Of a stretch of DNA of 64,000 bases, positions 1 through 8,061 are shown piece after piece. The position numbers and the translations under genes were made by a program. Below the pieces are notes generated by a model that saw only the letters and a program-made list of their open reading frames with translations, was not told the origin of the DNA and did no database searches. The stretch is from JAGVSR01 sp963778225 (lineage in GTDB: Bacteria; Pseudomonadota; Alphaproteobacteria; Rhizobiales; Hyphomicrobiaceae), in contig CAVZTR010000004.1 in the NCBI GenBank assembly GCA_963778225.1, positions 62,001 through 126,000 of the forward strand, written 5' to 3'. The stretch's first letter is position 1, and the number at the start of each line of letters is the position of its first letter.

Positions 1-364
1 CTTCGAGCGCTTCTCTTAGCGCGAGGCCCATGAAGGGTTCAGTGCCAGTGAAATAGAGCCGCGTTCCCATCTTTGCGGTTTGCAGCACGCCTTTCAGGCG
101 GAACATCGTGGTCGCCGGCGTGGGAAAGACCCAGAGTGCGTCGGGCTTGAGGTCTTCCAGTTGCTTCTCGTATCCCTTACCGGCAGATCCAGCGGCACAG
201 TAGAGAATGGTCGTCTTCGAAAAGAAGTCAGGCGGCGCCTTCGCGGCTAGGTCGAGAATGGCGGCTGCTCCTTCGCCTTCCGCGACCAGTAGGTTGTGCT
301 TGGCCCGCGTATCGGGCTGCAGCACCCCGTACACCGGCCTGCTAATTATTCCCGGAGTGAGCAT
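1..364 (-). CDS. DmmA-like dimethylamine monooxygenase subunit, C-terminus cut by window edge
   Basis: Partial gene; about 121 N-terminal codons are visible and it runs off the left edge. The ATG at 364 has a good ribosome site (GAGGGAG, 4 nt before the start). The protein begins MLTPGIISRPVYGVLQPD and contains KPDALWVFPTPATTMFRL and MGTRLYFTGTEPFMGLALRE. From recall of the family, this pattern (SRPVYG start, then a short Rossmann-like part ending in GxRLYxxGxExF) matches the DmmA subunit of heterooligomeric dimethylamine monooxygenases, which oxidise dimethylamine to methylamine in methylotrophs. The diagnostic C-terminal Cys motifs lie outside the window. The APC permease and Amt channel upstream suit an amine-utilisation locus. 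The family call is moderate because no search was run. Confidence 0.5.
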   Translation of the reverse strand, partial: MLTPGIISRPVYGVLQPDTRAKHNLLVAEGEGAAAILDLAAKAPPDFFSKTTILYCAAGSAGKGYEKQLEDLKPDALWVFPTPATTMFRLKGVLQTAKMGTRLYFTGTEPFMGLALREALE

Positions 365-494
365 CGATCTCCCTCGGCACGTTGCATTTCACGCGAATAC
401 TGGTCGGGATCGGCTGGCGAAAGCCAAAGGCAGCCAACAGCGCGCCTCATCGTCCCCCTCGCTCGTTGCTCGCCAGTGAAGTTTTATTCTCAGC

Positions 495-522
495 ACTATA
501 GCAAAGACGAATTGGGACGCAA
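495..522 (-). promoter_or_regulatory. possible sigma-70 promoter of the DmmA-like gene
   Basis: On the minus strand TTGCGT (-35) and TATAGT (-10) are separated by 16 nt, about 130 nt upstream of the ATG at 364 and downstream of the permease terminator. The -10 is close to consensus and the -35 is weaker. Predicted from sequence only. Confidence 0.35.
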
Positions 523-560
523 CCATTTCACGTCAATTTTCGCACTGTTCGAATTGATAA

Positions 561-588
561 TGGGCCGTGCATTTCTTCGCACGGCCCA
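561..588 (-). terminator. terminator of the APC permease gene
   Basis: Perfect 10-bp inverted repeat TGGGCCGTGC / GCACGGCCCA with an 8-nt loop, starting 30 nt beyond the permease stop codon. The U-tract is weak (ATTATC follows on the minus strand), so termination may be partial. Confidence 0.6.
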
Positions 589-618
589 CCTCATATCCGT
601 CCGTATTTCCGCCCTGAT

Positions 619-2364
619 TTAGGTAGGCGGAGGCAGTTGGAAATAATAGTGGGATGTTACCACGACCATTGCCGCAAGAATGAGCGTTACATAAGGCAAT
701 ATGCCTGCTTTTCGCTCACCCAAGTCCTGTCCTTTCAAATTCAATTCCGTGAGCATTTCAGCCGGGAACTTCCCTTTGTCCTGGATGTAGTGGCGGAAGA
801 AAAAGACAGGGATGATTAGTGCCGCGAAGCCAAGGCCGTACCAGAGTACGTTCGGATTGCCCCAAACCTTCGCGCCGGCGCCCATGAAGACGAGGTTGAC
901 GAAGCCGAGCAGGGCATTGAATCCGACGAGCAGCGTGGGTGCGCGATAGGGGCGGGGAATGTCGGGACTGTCGATGCGATGGATCCACGTCGCCTGCAGG
1001 TTCAAGAAGATAAAGATGATGTAGCCGACGTTCGAGATCGCGAGGATCAGATAGTAGGCGGTGGCGTCGGAGGCCGCGAACGTCAAGAGACCGAGGTTGA
1101 ACACGAGGTCGGTCCACATGGCGCGCGTGGGAGCGCCGTGTTCGTTCACGTGGCTTAGATACTTCGGCAGCCAACCGTCGATGGAGCCTTGATAGAGTGT
1201 GCGCGAAGACCCGGCCATCGCCATCATGATTGCAAGGAGTAGGGCCAGGATCATCATCATTTCGAGCAGGTGGGTGACGTAGACGTTGCCGCCGCCGACC
1301 ATCTGGCCCATGGCCGCCGCGACGCCCGTTCCGTCAACGATTCCAGGCGCCGTCATGCCTTCAAGGCCCAGATGCCCCTGAAAAGACGCAGCGACCAGGG
1401 TGTAGAGCGCGACGGAAACAACGCCGGCCCAGAAGATGGCCTTAATGGTATCAGTCGCCGGATTCTTGAATTCTCTCGTGTAGCAGACGGCGGTTTCAAA
1501 CGCGTACGTCGACCAGGCTGCGATGAAGAGAGCGCCAAGGACATACGTCCATCCGGGATTGCTCCAGTCTCCGGTGGGCGGAACGATCGGTGAGAAGTTG
1601 TCGTAGTTGATGCCGCCGTTGAAGAACGGAACCACGCCCACGATCGTCATCGGGATCAGCACGAGCAGACCAATGTACTTCTGGACCTGTGCGGTGCCCA
1701 GGACGCCGCGGTGCTGGATCGCGAACGTGACCAGCATGAGGATGGCGCCGATGAAGAATGTGGCGCCGACTTCGATGTTGGCGAGACCGAAGAAGGAGAA
1801 CTGAAGCACCTTGAAGGAGCGGATCCACGGTGTTGCCGCTTCACTGAGGGCTGCTGCTGCCAGCGTGGCTGCTTCCTCACCGGATTTTCCAGCGATGGTG
1901 GCAGCGTTGGCCGCGTCTTTGAGCCAGTTCTGCACTTCGGCACTCTCGAGACCGAATGTTGGAATGGGTGCGATTGCATTCAAAATATAGCCAGCGGCGA
2001 TCGCGCAACCCAGCGAGAGCACCGGGGTCCAGGCAAACCAGTTACACCAGACAGAAAGCGGCGCGATGAGTTTGCTGTATCGCAGCCAGGCAGCCGCGCC
2101 ATAAACCGCAGCGCCGCCGGATTTACTGTGAAAGAGACCGGCAATCTCGGCATAACTAAATGCCTGAAGAAAGCCCATAATTACCGAAATGAACCAGACG
2201 AGAAAGGCGACTTTTCCCGCCGTGGCGCCCATGCCGCCAATCGAGATGAGAACGAGAGCGGGAACGCCGCTCGCAATCCAGAATGCGCCCTTCCAGTCGA
2301 TCGTGCGCAGCAGCGTATTCTCTCGAGCGCCGGAATCGGCCCTCTCCAAGGACGTGACTGTCAT
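619..2364 (-). CDS. APC-superfamily amino acid/amine permease
   Basis: A 581-aa inner-membrane transporter with about 12 hydrophobic segments. The first helix region (GVPALVLISIGGMGATAGK) has the Gly-rich unwound-helix look of APC transporters (AA_permease_2 type). The ATG at 2364 has AGGGGG eight nucleotides upstream. Residues roughly 130-185 form an unusual Ala-rich soluble insertion (DAANAATIAGKSGEEAATLA) between two membrane segments, which makes the protein longer than the usual 450-500 aa. Placement between a DmmA-like gene and an Amt channel suggests uptake of amino acids or amine-derived compounds such as N-methylglutamate or gamma-glutamylmethylamide, but the substrate is inferred from context only. 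A short perfect inverted repeat (TTGGAG-5-CTCCAA, 2386-2402) lies in the leader just upstream of the ribosome site. Confidence 0.85.
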   Translation of the reverse strand: MTVTSLERADSGARENTLLRTIDWKGAFWIASGVPALVLISIGGMGATAGKVAFLVWFISVIMGFLQAFSYAEIAGLFHSKSGGAAVYGAAAWLRYSKLIAPLSVWCNWFAWTPVLSLGCAIAAGYILNAIAPIPTFGLESAEVQNWLKDAANAATIAGKSGEEAATLAAAALSEAATPWIRSFKVLQFSFFGLANIEVGATFFIGAILMLVTFAIQHRGVLGTAQVQKYIGLLVLIPMTIVGVVPFFNGGINYDNFSPIVPPTGDWSNPGWTYVLGALFIAAWSTYAFETAVCYTREFKNPATDTIKAIFWAGVVSVALYTLVAASFQGHLGLEGMTAPGIVDGTGVAAAMGQMVGGGNVYVTHLLEMMMILALLLAIMMAMAGSSRTLYQGSIDGWLPKYLSHVNEHGAPTRAMWTDLVFNLGLLTFAASDATAYYLILAISNVGYIIFIFLNLQATWIHRIDSPDIPRPYRAPTLLVGFNALLGFVNLVFMGAGAKVWGNPNVLWYGLGFAALIIPVFFFRHYIQDKGKFPAEMLTELNLKGQDLGERKAGILPYVTLILAAMVVVTSHYYFQLPPPT

Positions 2365-2500
2365 GTGTTTTCCCCCTGCCCAGCGTTGGAGTTGACCTCC
2401 AATCGTGCGACGAAAGGATGCATGGGGGAACTACGTTGTCAAAAACTATTCTTCTCAGGAAAGAATATGTCGACAAGTCAACATTGTAGTCACAGGTCGA

Positions 2501-2539
2501 AAAAGACGAGGCCTCGGGCGTCCGCTCCCGAGGCCTCGC
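2501..2539 (-). terminator. intrinsic terminator of the amt operon
   Basis: Perfect 12-bp stem CGAGGCCTCGGG / CCCGAGGCCTCG with an 8-nt loop, followed on the minus strand by TCTTTTTCG. It lies about 60 nt past the stop of the 63-aa gene and closes the amt unit. Confidence 0.9.
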
Positions 2540-2597
2540 TTGTCGCGCCCGCCGGCTGGGGTGCCTCTCCCCGGCAGGTGCGGAACATCGTACCGGC

Positions 2598-2789
2598 TTA
2601 TTCCGCCGGGCTCGCTGTGAACGAGCCGATGATGTGCTTGTGGTGCTTCGTCTCCATCACGAGCTGGTGGATGATGAAGTAGACGAAGAAGACGGCGATG
2701 AAGCCCGAGAAGATGTATTCAGCGCCGTGGAACGGATAGACCGCGGTGAGTTCCGGGATCTTCGCAAGGCTGGTGACACCGGTGTTCAT
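2598..2789 (-). CDS. 63-aa single-pass membrane protein cotranscribed with amt
   Basis: Small protein with a short hydrophilic N-terminus, one membrane helix at about residues 25-47 (FSGFIAVFFVYFIIHQLV) and a His-rich cytosolic-looking tail (METKHHKHIIG). The ribosome site AGGAG sits 7 nt before the ATG. It starts 30 nt after the Amt stop and is followed by a strong terminator, so it is the second and last gene of the amt transcript, where glnK would be expected in many bacteria. I do not recognise a named family. A role as an accessory subunit or regulator of the channel is inference from position and topology. Confidence 0.75.
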   Translation of the reverse strand: MNTGVTSLAKIPELTAVYPFHGAEYIFSGFIAVFFVYFIIHQLVMETKHHKHIIGSFTASPAE

Positions 2790-2819
2790 GGTGTTTCTCC
2801 TGTTAATGCCTGGGAGGGT

Positions 2820-4232
2820 TTAGATCTTGCTTTCCTTGCGCTGCAGCGCTTCGAAGGCTGCTTCCGAACCCGAGATGTTCGGGTAGGTGGAAGCCGACAC
2901 TTCGCCATCGAGGCCCGTGAGTTCGACGCGAGGATCGACGCGCAGGAGGCCAACGGCCTTGAGGATTCCGCCCAGGATGTAGCCGGGGATGAAGCCGAAG
3001 CCGATGCAGAAGATCAGCGAGACGATCGTGTTGCCCATCGGCGTGATGATGGGCAGGCCTTCAGCGTTGGTGCCGAACCAGCCTGCGCCTTCCGACAGCG
3101 CGACGAGCGTGCCGGCGGACGGATAGATGGCGGGATAGCCCCAGAGTGCGAAGCCGGCCACGATGCCACCGAAGAGACCGCAGTAGCCGTGAACCGCCAC
3201 TGCACCCACAGCGTCGTCGATCTTGAACTTGTTCTCGACCCAGTTGTGCATCTTGTAGGCCATTGCCGTTCCGACCGCGGCGATACCGAGGGCGACGGCC
3301 GGGTGGTAGAGGTCGTTGCCTGCGCTTGCCGATATGAGACCGGTCAGGCCACCGGAGAACGTCCAGTAGGCATTGCCGCCCGAGACGAGGTAGGCCGTCA
3401 TCATGCCGCCGAACAGGGCGAGCAGGAAGTTCATCGTGACGCCCGAAAGCGTGATCGGAACGCCATAGATGTTGGTCGCCGTCCAGTATGCCGGCTGGCC
3501 TTCGGCTGCGATGTTCGCAATCGGGATATGGCAAGCGGCATAGAAGCCGAAGAAGCCGATGTAGATCATGAACAGGCCGACGGTGACCATCCACGGGTTG
3601 TGGGCCGGGATTTCACGCGGTGTGCCATCGGCTCCGAACTTGCCGATGCGCGGTCCGAGGTGGAGCAGGATGCCGAGAGCCGCAAAGCCCGCAACGCCGT
3701 GCAAAACAGCCGAGCAGTACTGGTCATGGAAGCCGAAGTACTGCGTCATCCAGCCGTTGCCGGCCCAGCCCCAAGCTGCAGGAATGACCCAGGCGACGCA
3801 GCCGACCCAAACCGCAATGATGAGGAAGCCAGTTGTCTTTGACCGTTCGATGATGGAGCCAGAGACGATGGAGGCAGCCGTCATGCCGAAGAGAGCAAAC
3901 GCGCCCCAGAACACGCCGGAGATGCGGTCGGATAGATTGGGAGCCAGCTTTTCAGACCAGGGCTCGAAACCTGTGGCGAGGCTGAGTTCGCTGGTGGATA
4001 CGGGCCATCCCTGCGGAGCGATGTAGAGCCACATGCCGAACAGGAAGAATGCAAGACCGACGACCGGGATCGCCATGGCATTCTTGAGAAGGGTGTGCTG
4101 CACGTTTTTTGTGCGGGCGACGCCCACCTCATACATACAGAAGCCAACGTGAATGAAGAACATCAGAACGATAGTGAGGAAGAAGTAGAATTCCGTGAAA
4201 ATTGTAGTCATTGCACCTAGTTGGTCGGTCAT
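2820..4232 (-). CDS. amtB: divergent ammonium/methylammonium channel (Amt family)
   Basis: A 470-aa membrane protein of the Amt/Mep/Rh family with about 11 membrane segments. The start is placed at MTDQLGAMTTIFTEF because AGGGGAG lies 8 nt upstream; an open frame extends further but crosses the sigma-54 promoter. By eye alignment to E. coli AmtB, the twin pore histidines are present (H178 in AVLHG and H348 in AVHGYCG), as are the conserved Asp eight residues before the first His (D170) and the inner Phe of the gate (F230). The outer Phe position appears to be Ala (A119 in FGMTAAS). The segment YAACHIPIAN replaces the usual FNAGS stretch. The protein is therefore a functional-looking but divergent channel, possibly tuned to methylammonium. 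It is regulated by a sigma-54 promoter and followed by a 63-aa membrane gene. Confidence 0.88.
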   Translation of the reverse strand: MTDQLGAMTTIFTEFYFFLTIVLMFFIHVGFCMYEVGVARTKNVQHTLLKNAMAIPVVGLAFFLFGMWLYIAPQGWPVSTSELSLATGFEPWSEKLAPNLSDRISGVFWGAFALFGMTAASIVSGSIIERSKTTGFLIIAVWVGCVAWVIPAAWGWAGNGWMTQYFGFHDQYCSAVLHGVAGFAALGILLHLGPRIGKFGADGTPREIPAHNPWMVTVGLFMIYIGFFGFYAACHIPIANIAAEGQPAYWTATNIYGVPITLSGVTMNFLLALFGGMMTAYLVSGGNAYWTFSGGLTGLISASAGNDLYHPAVALGIAAVGTAMAYKMHNWVENKFKIDDAVGAVAVHGYCGLFGGIVAGFALWGYPAIYPSAGTLVALSEGAGWFGTNAEGLPIITPMGNTIVSLIFCIGFGFIPGYILGGILKAVGLLRVDPRVELTGLDGEVSASTYPNISGSEAAFEALQRKESKI

Positions 4233-4327
4233 ACGCAGTCTCCCCTGCTGGCCGGAACACAGGCTCGTTCCCCCGACCTTTGCTCCCCCAGAGCTTTGGT
4301 TGCGGACGCGCCCTGGTTTCCTGTAGG

Positions 4328-4342
4328 GCAACCTTTGTGCCA
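4328..4342 (-). promoter_or_regulatory. sigma-54 (RpoN) promoter of the amt operon
   Basis: On the minus strand TGGCACAAAGGTTGC matches the -24/-12 consensus TGGCAC-N5-TTGC exactly. The predicted transcript start is near 4316, giving a leader of about 85 nt before the ATG at 4232. This implies activation by an enhancer-binding protein, presumably NtrC, under nitrogen limitation. Confidence 0.85.
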
Positions 4343-4569
4343 GTCATGAAAAGGGTGATCGAGCGATAGCGGAAGGTCGCTGCAAGTGCTGGCGATTGTT
4401 CATAGAATCTAAATTCGCAGCGATGCGGCTGGTGAAATCGGGCAGCGCGAGGACACCGGTCACTCTGCGAGAAGAAAAGGCGATTGCCTGCATCCTGGGC
4501 AAGAACGCCGCAGCGAACTTGATCTGGCCGGATGATGACGTGTGTGACAACAGCTGGCCAAGAAAACCT
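4343..4569. other. non-coding gap between the amt promoter and tRNA-Arg
   Basis: No supportable gene. It should hold the upstream activator sites for the sigma-54 promoter; I could not pick out a clear NtrC dyad by eye. Short open frames here lack a ribosome site and family resemblance. Confidence 0.5.
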
Positions 4570-4646
4570 TGGCGATCCCGGCAGGTCTCGAACCTGCGAC
4601 CTACAGTTTAGGAAACTGTCGCTCTATCCAGCTGAGCTACGGGACC
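4570..4646 (-). tRNA. tRNA-Arg (anticodon CCT)
   Basis: Full cloverleaf on the minus strand: acceptor GGTCCCG pairs with CGGGATC, D arm GTAGCTCAGCTGGATAGAGC, anticodon stem ACAGT/ACTGT with loop TTCCTAA (anticodon CCT), and T arm GCAGGTTCGAGACCTGC. The CCA tail is encoded. It reads AGG codons. Confidence 0.97.
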
Positions 4647-4708
4647 GGACCGAAGCGGTCGGCGTTCTTATACCAGAGCAAGCATGACAAAACAGCTGCT
4701 GCCGGTCG

Positions 4709-5428
4709 CTAGGGCGTCGCCTGCACGAGCTTGCCGGTGAACATCACGGGGCCGGAGGGGGCGCCCGTGGGGGAGCCGCCCATCGGTTCGACGCTGACGG
4801 CGAAGGAGGCGTTCATCAGCAGGTCCATCTCCGAGCGGGACTGCATCGGCATCATCTGCATTTCGCCGGGTTTGTTGACCATCCCTAAGGACTTCGGTTT
4901 GGGCATTTTGTCGGAGACCATCCAAACCTGATAGGTCTTAGCACTCTGGGTGGGCGGGTTCACGGCGGTGATGATGCACATTTTCGTTCCAGTATCGACC
5001 GTGAGCAGGAACGCCGGCAGGTCGTCGCCACTGTCGAGAACCGCCACATACTGCCTCGCTTCGTCACGACCGACCGTTTCGCGATAGCCAAGGACGCCGA
5101 CGAGGCAGGCGGCGACAGCAGTTGCGCCGACAAAGGCATTGCGCCAGCGGGCCGCGCGACGGGCGAGCAGTTGTTCGCGCGCCTTCAGTGAGACAACCTG
5201 CTGAGAAAGCCCGATCTGGCCGCGGATCTTGTTGTAAAGGTTCGGCGAAGGGGCGACTGGCGAGATGGTTTCGAGCAGCGGAGCCAAACGGCGCTCCCAA
5301 GCCTCGATGGCGCGGTCGAGCGCCTTGTCGGTGACCCGGCGATCGGCGACGACCTGACGCTCCTCGCGCGTCAGCGTGCCGAGAACGTACTCGGCAGCCA
5401 GACCATCGATGTCGTCGAGCTCGCTCAT
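4709..5428 (-). CDS. membrane anti-sigma factor (RskA-type)
   Basis: 239-aa single-pass protein. The N-terminal cytosolic part (LAAEYVLGTLTREERQVVADR, here about residues 10-30) is the anti-sigma helix region. A membrane helix lies near residues 95-117 (NAFVGATAVAACLVGVLGY) and a periplasmic RskA domain follows, with TYQVWMVSDKMPKPKSLG and GPVMFTGKL. It lacks the His-x3-Cys-x2-Cys zinc motif of ChrR-class anti-sigmas, so release probably depends on proteolysis or another membrane signal. Its ATG overlaps the sigma stop by 4 nt (ATGA), indicating translational coupling and balanced stoichiometry. The start at 5428 is chosen for this overlap. Confidence 0.85.
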   Translation of the reverse strand: MSELDDIDGLAAEYVLGTLTREERQVVADRRVTDKALDRAIEAWERRLAPLLETISPVAPSPNLYNKIRGQIGLSQQVVSLKAREQLLARRAARWRNAFVGATAVAACLVGVLGYRETVGRDEARQYVAVLDSGDDLPAFLLTVDTGTKMCIITAVNPPTQSAKTYQVWMVSDKMPKPKSLGMVNKPGEMQMMPMQSRSEMDLLMNASFAVSVEPMGGSPTGAPSGPVMFTGKLVQATP

Positions 5429-5973
5429 CGCTCGAGGCATCCTTTCAACTGTGCCAGGCTCCGATGGAGCCACGTCTTAATCGTGCCTTCCGGTCTGCCG
5501 AACCGTGCGGCGAGGGCTTCCCGGCTCAATCCGTCAAGATAGGCGAGACGGACGATCTCCTTCTTTTCCGGCTCAAGACCGTCGAGGCAACGCAGCAGCC
5601 GCTCGACATCTTCGGACCGTTCCAGTGCGGCGATCGGATGTTCATCGCCGCTTGCAATGTTTTCCAGCTCGCTCTCGTCGCCCGTCGGCCGGATCACGCG
5701 GCGTCGAGCTTCGTCCAGCGCCCGGTTGCGGACGATCGTGGCCATCCAGGTCATAGGGGATGCGATGCCGGCGTTGTAATCCGATGCGCGCTCCCAGACC
5801 TTGAAGAAAGCCTCCTGCAGCACCTCCTCCGCGACTTCCCGGTTCCTGAGAATACGTATCGCCACGCCGAGAAGTTTCGATGAGGTGGCCTGATAAAGCC
5901 CGGCGAACGCCGCCTCGTCGCCATCAGCGACGCCCGCGAGCAGATGTTCGAGCTTTGTGTCGCGGGGTGGCAT
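5425..5973 (-). CDS. ECF RNA polymerase sigma factor
   Basis: 182-aa extracytoplasmic-function sigma. Region 2 shows DEAAFAGLYQATSSKLLGVA, then the -10-recognition part with AEEVLQEAFFKVWERA and MTWMATIVRNRALDEARRR. Region 4 ends with a helix-turn-helix, SREALAARFGRPEGTIKTWL. The start MPPRDTKLEHLLAG at 5973 gives the normal length for the class; earlier in-frame starts add a low-complexity basic extension. It pairs with the coupled anti-sigma downstream and diverges from the DUF486-photolyase operon, which is its most likely target besides itself. The signal is unknown. Confidence 0.88.
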   Translation of the reverse strand: MPPRDTKLEHLLAGVADGDEAAFAGLYQATSSKLLGVAIRILRNREVAEEVLQEAFFKVWERASDYNAGIASPMTWMATIVRNRALDEARRRVIRPTGDESELENIASGDEHPIAALERSEDVERLLRCLDGLEPEKKEIVRLAYLDGLSREALAARFGRPEGTIKTWLHRSLAQLKGCLER

Positions 5974-6119
5974 CGGGACTCTGGGTGGCGCAGGCTCTTT
6001 GGTGGGGCAATTGTTAGACCGGCGGGCTGCGCCGTGTCGAGAGCGCGGGCGTTGCAAATGGCGCTTTGCGACCGTTAAGTCCCCAAAGATGCTTACCGCC
6101 GTTGCCCCGGAGTACTGTC

Positions 6120-6479
6120 TTGGCCACATTCCTTCCGCCCGCATGGCTGGCGCCGATCGTGCTTCTCACGCTTTCCAACGTCTTCATGACCATCGCGTGG
6201 TACGGACATCTGAAGTTCAAATCGGCGCCACTGGTCACAGTGATCCTCGTGAGCTGGGGAATTGCATTGATCGAATACTGCTTTGCGGTCCCAGCAAACA
6301 GGATCGGGCATGGCACCTATTCGGCGGCGGAACTGAAGACAATCCAAGAGGTCATCACACTGGTCGTGTTTGCCGTGTTTTCAGTCGTGGTGCTGAAGGA
6401 GGCCATCACGGTGAACCATCTCGTCGGGTTCACGTTGATCGTGGCAGGCGCCTTCTTCGTATTCAAGGCACCGCTTTAA
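6120..6479 (+). CDS. DUF486-family small membrane protein (DMT-like)
   Basis: 119-aa integral membrane protein with four hydrophobic helices (APIVLLTLSNVFMTIAWYGH, VILVSWGIALIEYCFAVPAN and two more). It matches the DUF486 family, which resembles half-size drug/metabolite transporters. The TTG start at 6120 is preferred: CGGAG lies about 8 nt upstream and the length then equals the family norm. It sits 19 nt before the photolyase gene and probably shares its transcript. The transported substrate is unknown. Confidence 0.75.
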   Translation: MATFLPPAWLAPIVLLTLSNVFMTIAWYGHLKFKSAPLVTVILVSWGIALIEYCFAVPANRIGHGTYSAAELKTIQEVITLVVFAVFSVVVLKEAITVNHLVGFTLIVAGAFFVFKAPL

Positions 6480-6498
6480 CTTCGCTCATAGAGACGCG

Positions 6499-8061
6499 AT
6501 GCCTCCGTCACGGACGCCCGCCGCCAGTCCGGCGCTCATTCCCATTCTCGGCGATCAGCTGAGCCTTAACCTGACCAGCCTTCGGGCCGGCGACAAGGCG
6601 CGCGATGTTGTCGTCATGGCCGAGGTGGCGGAGGAGGCGACTTACGTTCGGCACCACAAGAAGAAGATTGCGTTCCTGTTTGCGGCGATGCGCCACTTCG
6701 CAGCCGAATTGGAGGCTGACGGGTGGACCGTGCGCTATGTGCGGCTCGACGATCGAAAGAACGGCGGCAGCTTCACGAGTGAGGTGGCGCGCATCGCACG
6801 AGAGACGAAGGCCCGCAGCATTGTTGTGACGGAACCGGGTGAGTGGCGTGTGCGCGAGCTGATCGATACCTGGGAGACGGAGACTGGGCTGCCGGTCACG
6901 GTCTTGCCTGACGAGCGCTTCATCTGCGCGCGGCACGAGTTCGGCGCTTGGGCGCACGGTCGCAAGTCGCTGCGGATGGAATTTTTCTATCGCGAGATGC
7001 GACGCAAGACCGGGCTTCTGATGGCAGGCGAGGAGCCCGAAGGCGGAAAGTGGAACTTCGATGCGGATAACCGCAAGCCGGCCAAGGCGGATCTGTTCAT
7101 CCCGAAGCCGTTGCGCTTTGCGCCGGATGCCATCACGCGCGAGGTTCTCGATCTCGTGGCGAAGCGGTTCGCCAATCACTTCGGCGATCTGGAACCTTTT
7201 TGGTTCGCCGTGACGCGAGCGGATGCGGAAAAGCAACTCAAGCATTTTCTGAAAACCGGGCTGGCGCAATTCGGCGATTACCAAGACGCGATGCTGCTGT
7301 CAGAGCCGTTTCTCTATCATTCGATCCTGTCGCTCTACATCAATTGCGGGCTGCTCGATCCGCTCGATGTGTGCCGGCGCGTCGAGAAGGAGTATCGCGC
7401 GGGACGTGCGCCGCTCAATGCGGTGGAGGGGTTCATCCGTCAGATCATCGGATGGCGCGAGTATGTGCGCGGGATCTACTGGCTGAAAATGCCAGAATAT
7501 GTCGATGGCAATTTTCTCGGACACACGCGGCCATTGCCGGACTTCTATTGGACCGGCGACACGGACATGGCGTGCCTCAGAGCGGCCATTGGTCAAACCA
7601 AAACGGAAGCCTATGCGCACCACATCCAGCGGCTGATGGTGACGGGCAATTTCGCACTGATTGCAGGATTCGAGCCCAAACAGGTGCACGAATGGTATCT
7701 TGCGGTTTACGCGGATGCATACGAATGGGTCGAACTGCCGAATACGCTTGGCATGAGCCAATTCGCGGACGGTGGGCTGCTCGGGTCCAAGCCATATGCG
7801 GCGAGCGGAAACTACATCAACAAGATGTCTGATTACTGCGGCTCGTGCCGGTATGACGTGAAGAAGCGGACGGGGCCAGGTGCGTGTCCGTTCAATGCGC
7901 TCTACTGGGATTTTCTCGATCGCAACGCGGATAAGCTCTCTGGCAATCCGCGCATGGCGCAGATGTATGCGACGTGGCGAAAGTTCTCGAAGCCGGATCA
8001 GGACGCCGTGCGGCGCGATGCACGCGCCTTTCTCGACAGGCTCACGCCTTGGGCGGAGTGA
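6499..8061 (+). CDS. phrB: iron-sulfur (6-4) photolyase, PhrB type
   Basis: 520-aa member of the bacterial iron-sulfur cryptochrome/photolyase group, which repairs (6-4) photoproducts using FAD, a ribolumazine antenna and a [4Fe-4S] cluster. The N-terminal alpha/beta antenna domain starts ALIPILGDQLSLNL. The FAD domain contains GWREYVRGIYWLKMPEY and HIQRLMVTGNFALIAG. The four cluster cysteines are C359, C447, C450 and C463; their spacing (88, 3, 13) equals that of Agrobacterium PhrB (C350, C438, C441, C454). The gene lies between DUF486 and the DUF4202-CbiX gene, divergent from the ECF sigma pair, which suggests photo-oxidative stress control. Its last 20 nt overlap the DUF2256 gene on the other strand. 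Confidence 0.95.
   Translation: MPPSRTPAASPALIPILGDQLSLNLTSLRAGDKARDVVVMAEVAEEATYVRHHKKKIAFLFAAMRHFAAELEADGWTVRYVRLDDRKNGGSFTSEVARIARETKARSIVVTEPGEWRVRELIDTWETETGLPVTVLPDERFICARHEFGAWAHGRKSLRMEFFYREMRRKTGLLMAGEEPEGGKWNFDADNRKPAKADLFIPKPLRFAPDAITREVLDLVAKRFANHFGDLEPFWFAVTRADAEKQLKHFLKTGLAQFGDYQDAMLLSEPFLYHSILSLYINCGLLDPLDVCRRVEKEYRAGRAPLNAVEGFIRQIIGWREYVRGIYWLKMPEYVDGNFLGHTRPLPDFYWTGDTDMACLRAAIGQTKTEAYAHHIQRLMVTGNFALIAGFEPKQVHEWYLAVYADAYEWVELPNTLGMSQFADGGLLGSKPYAASGNYINKMSDYCGSCRYDVKKRTGPGACPFNALYWDFLDRNADKLSGNPRMAQMYATWRKFSKPDQDAVRRDARAFLDRLTPWAE

Noticed and set aside
4344..4550. Minus-strand 68-codon frame upstream of amt
   Set aside because: No ribosome site, composition of non-coding DNA, and it occupies the expected activator region of the sigma-54 promoter.
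4396..4611. Open frame of 71 codons before tRNA-Arg
   Set aside because: It ends inside the antisense of the tRNA (SRQVSNLRPTV artefact) and has no ribosome site.
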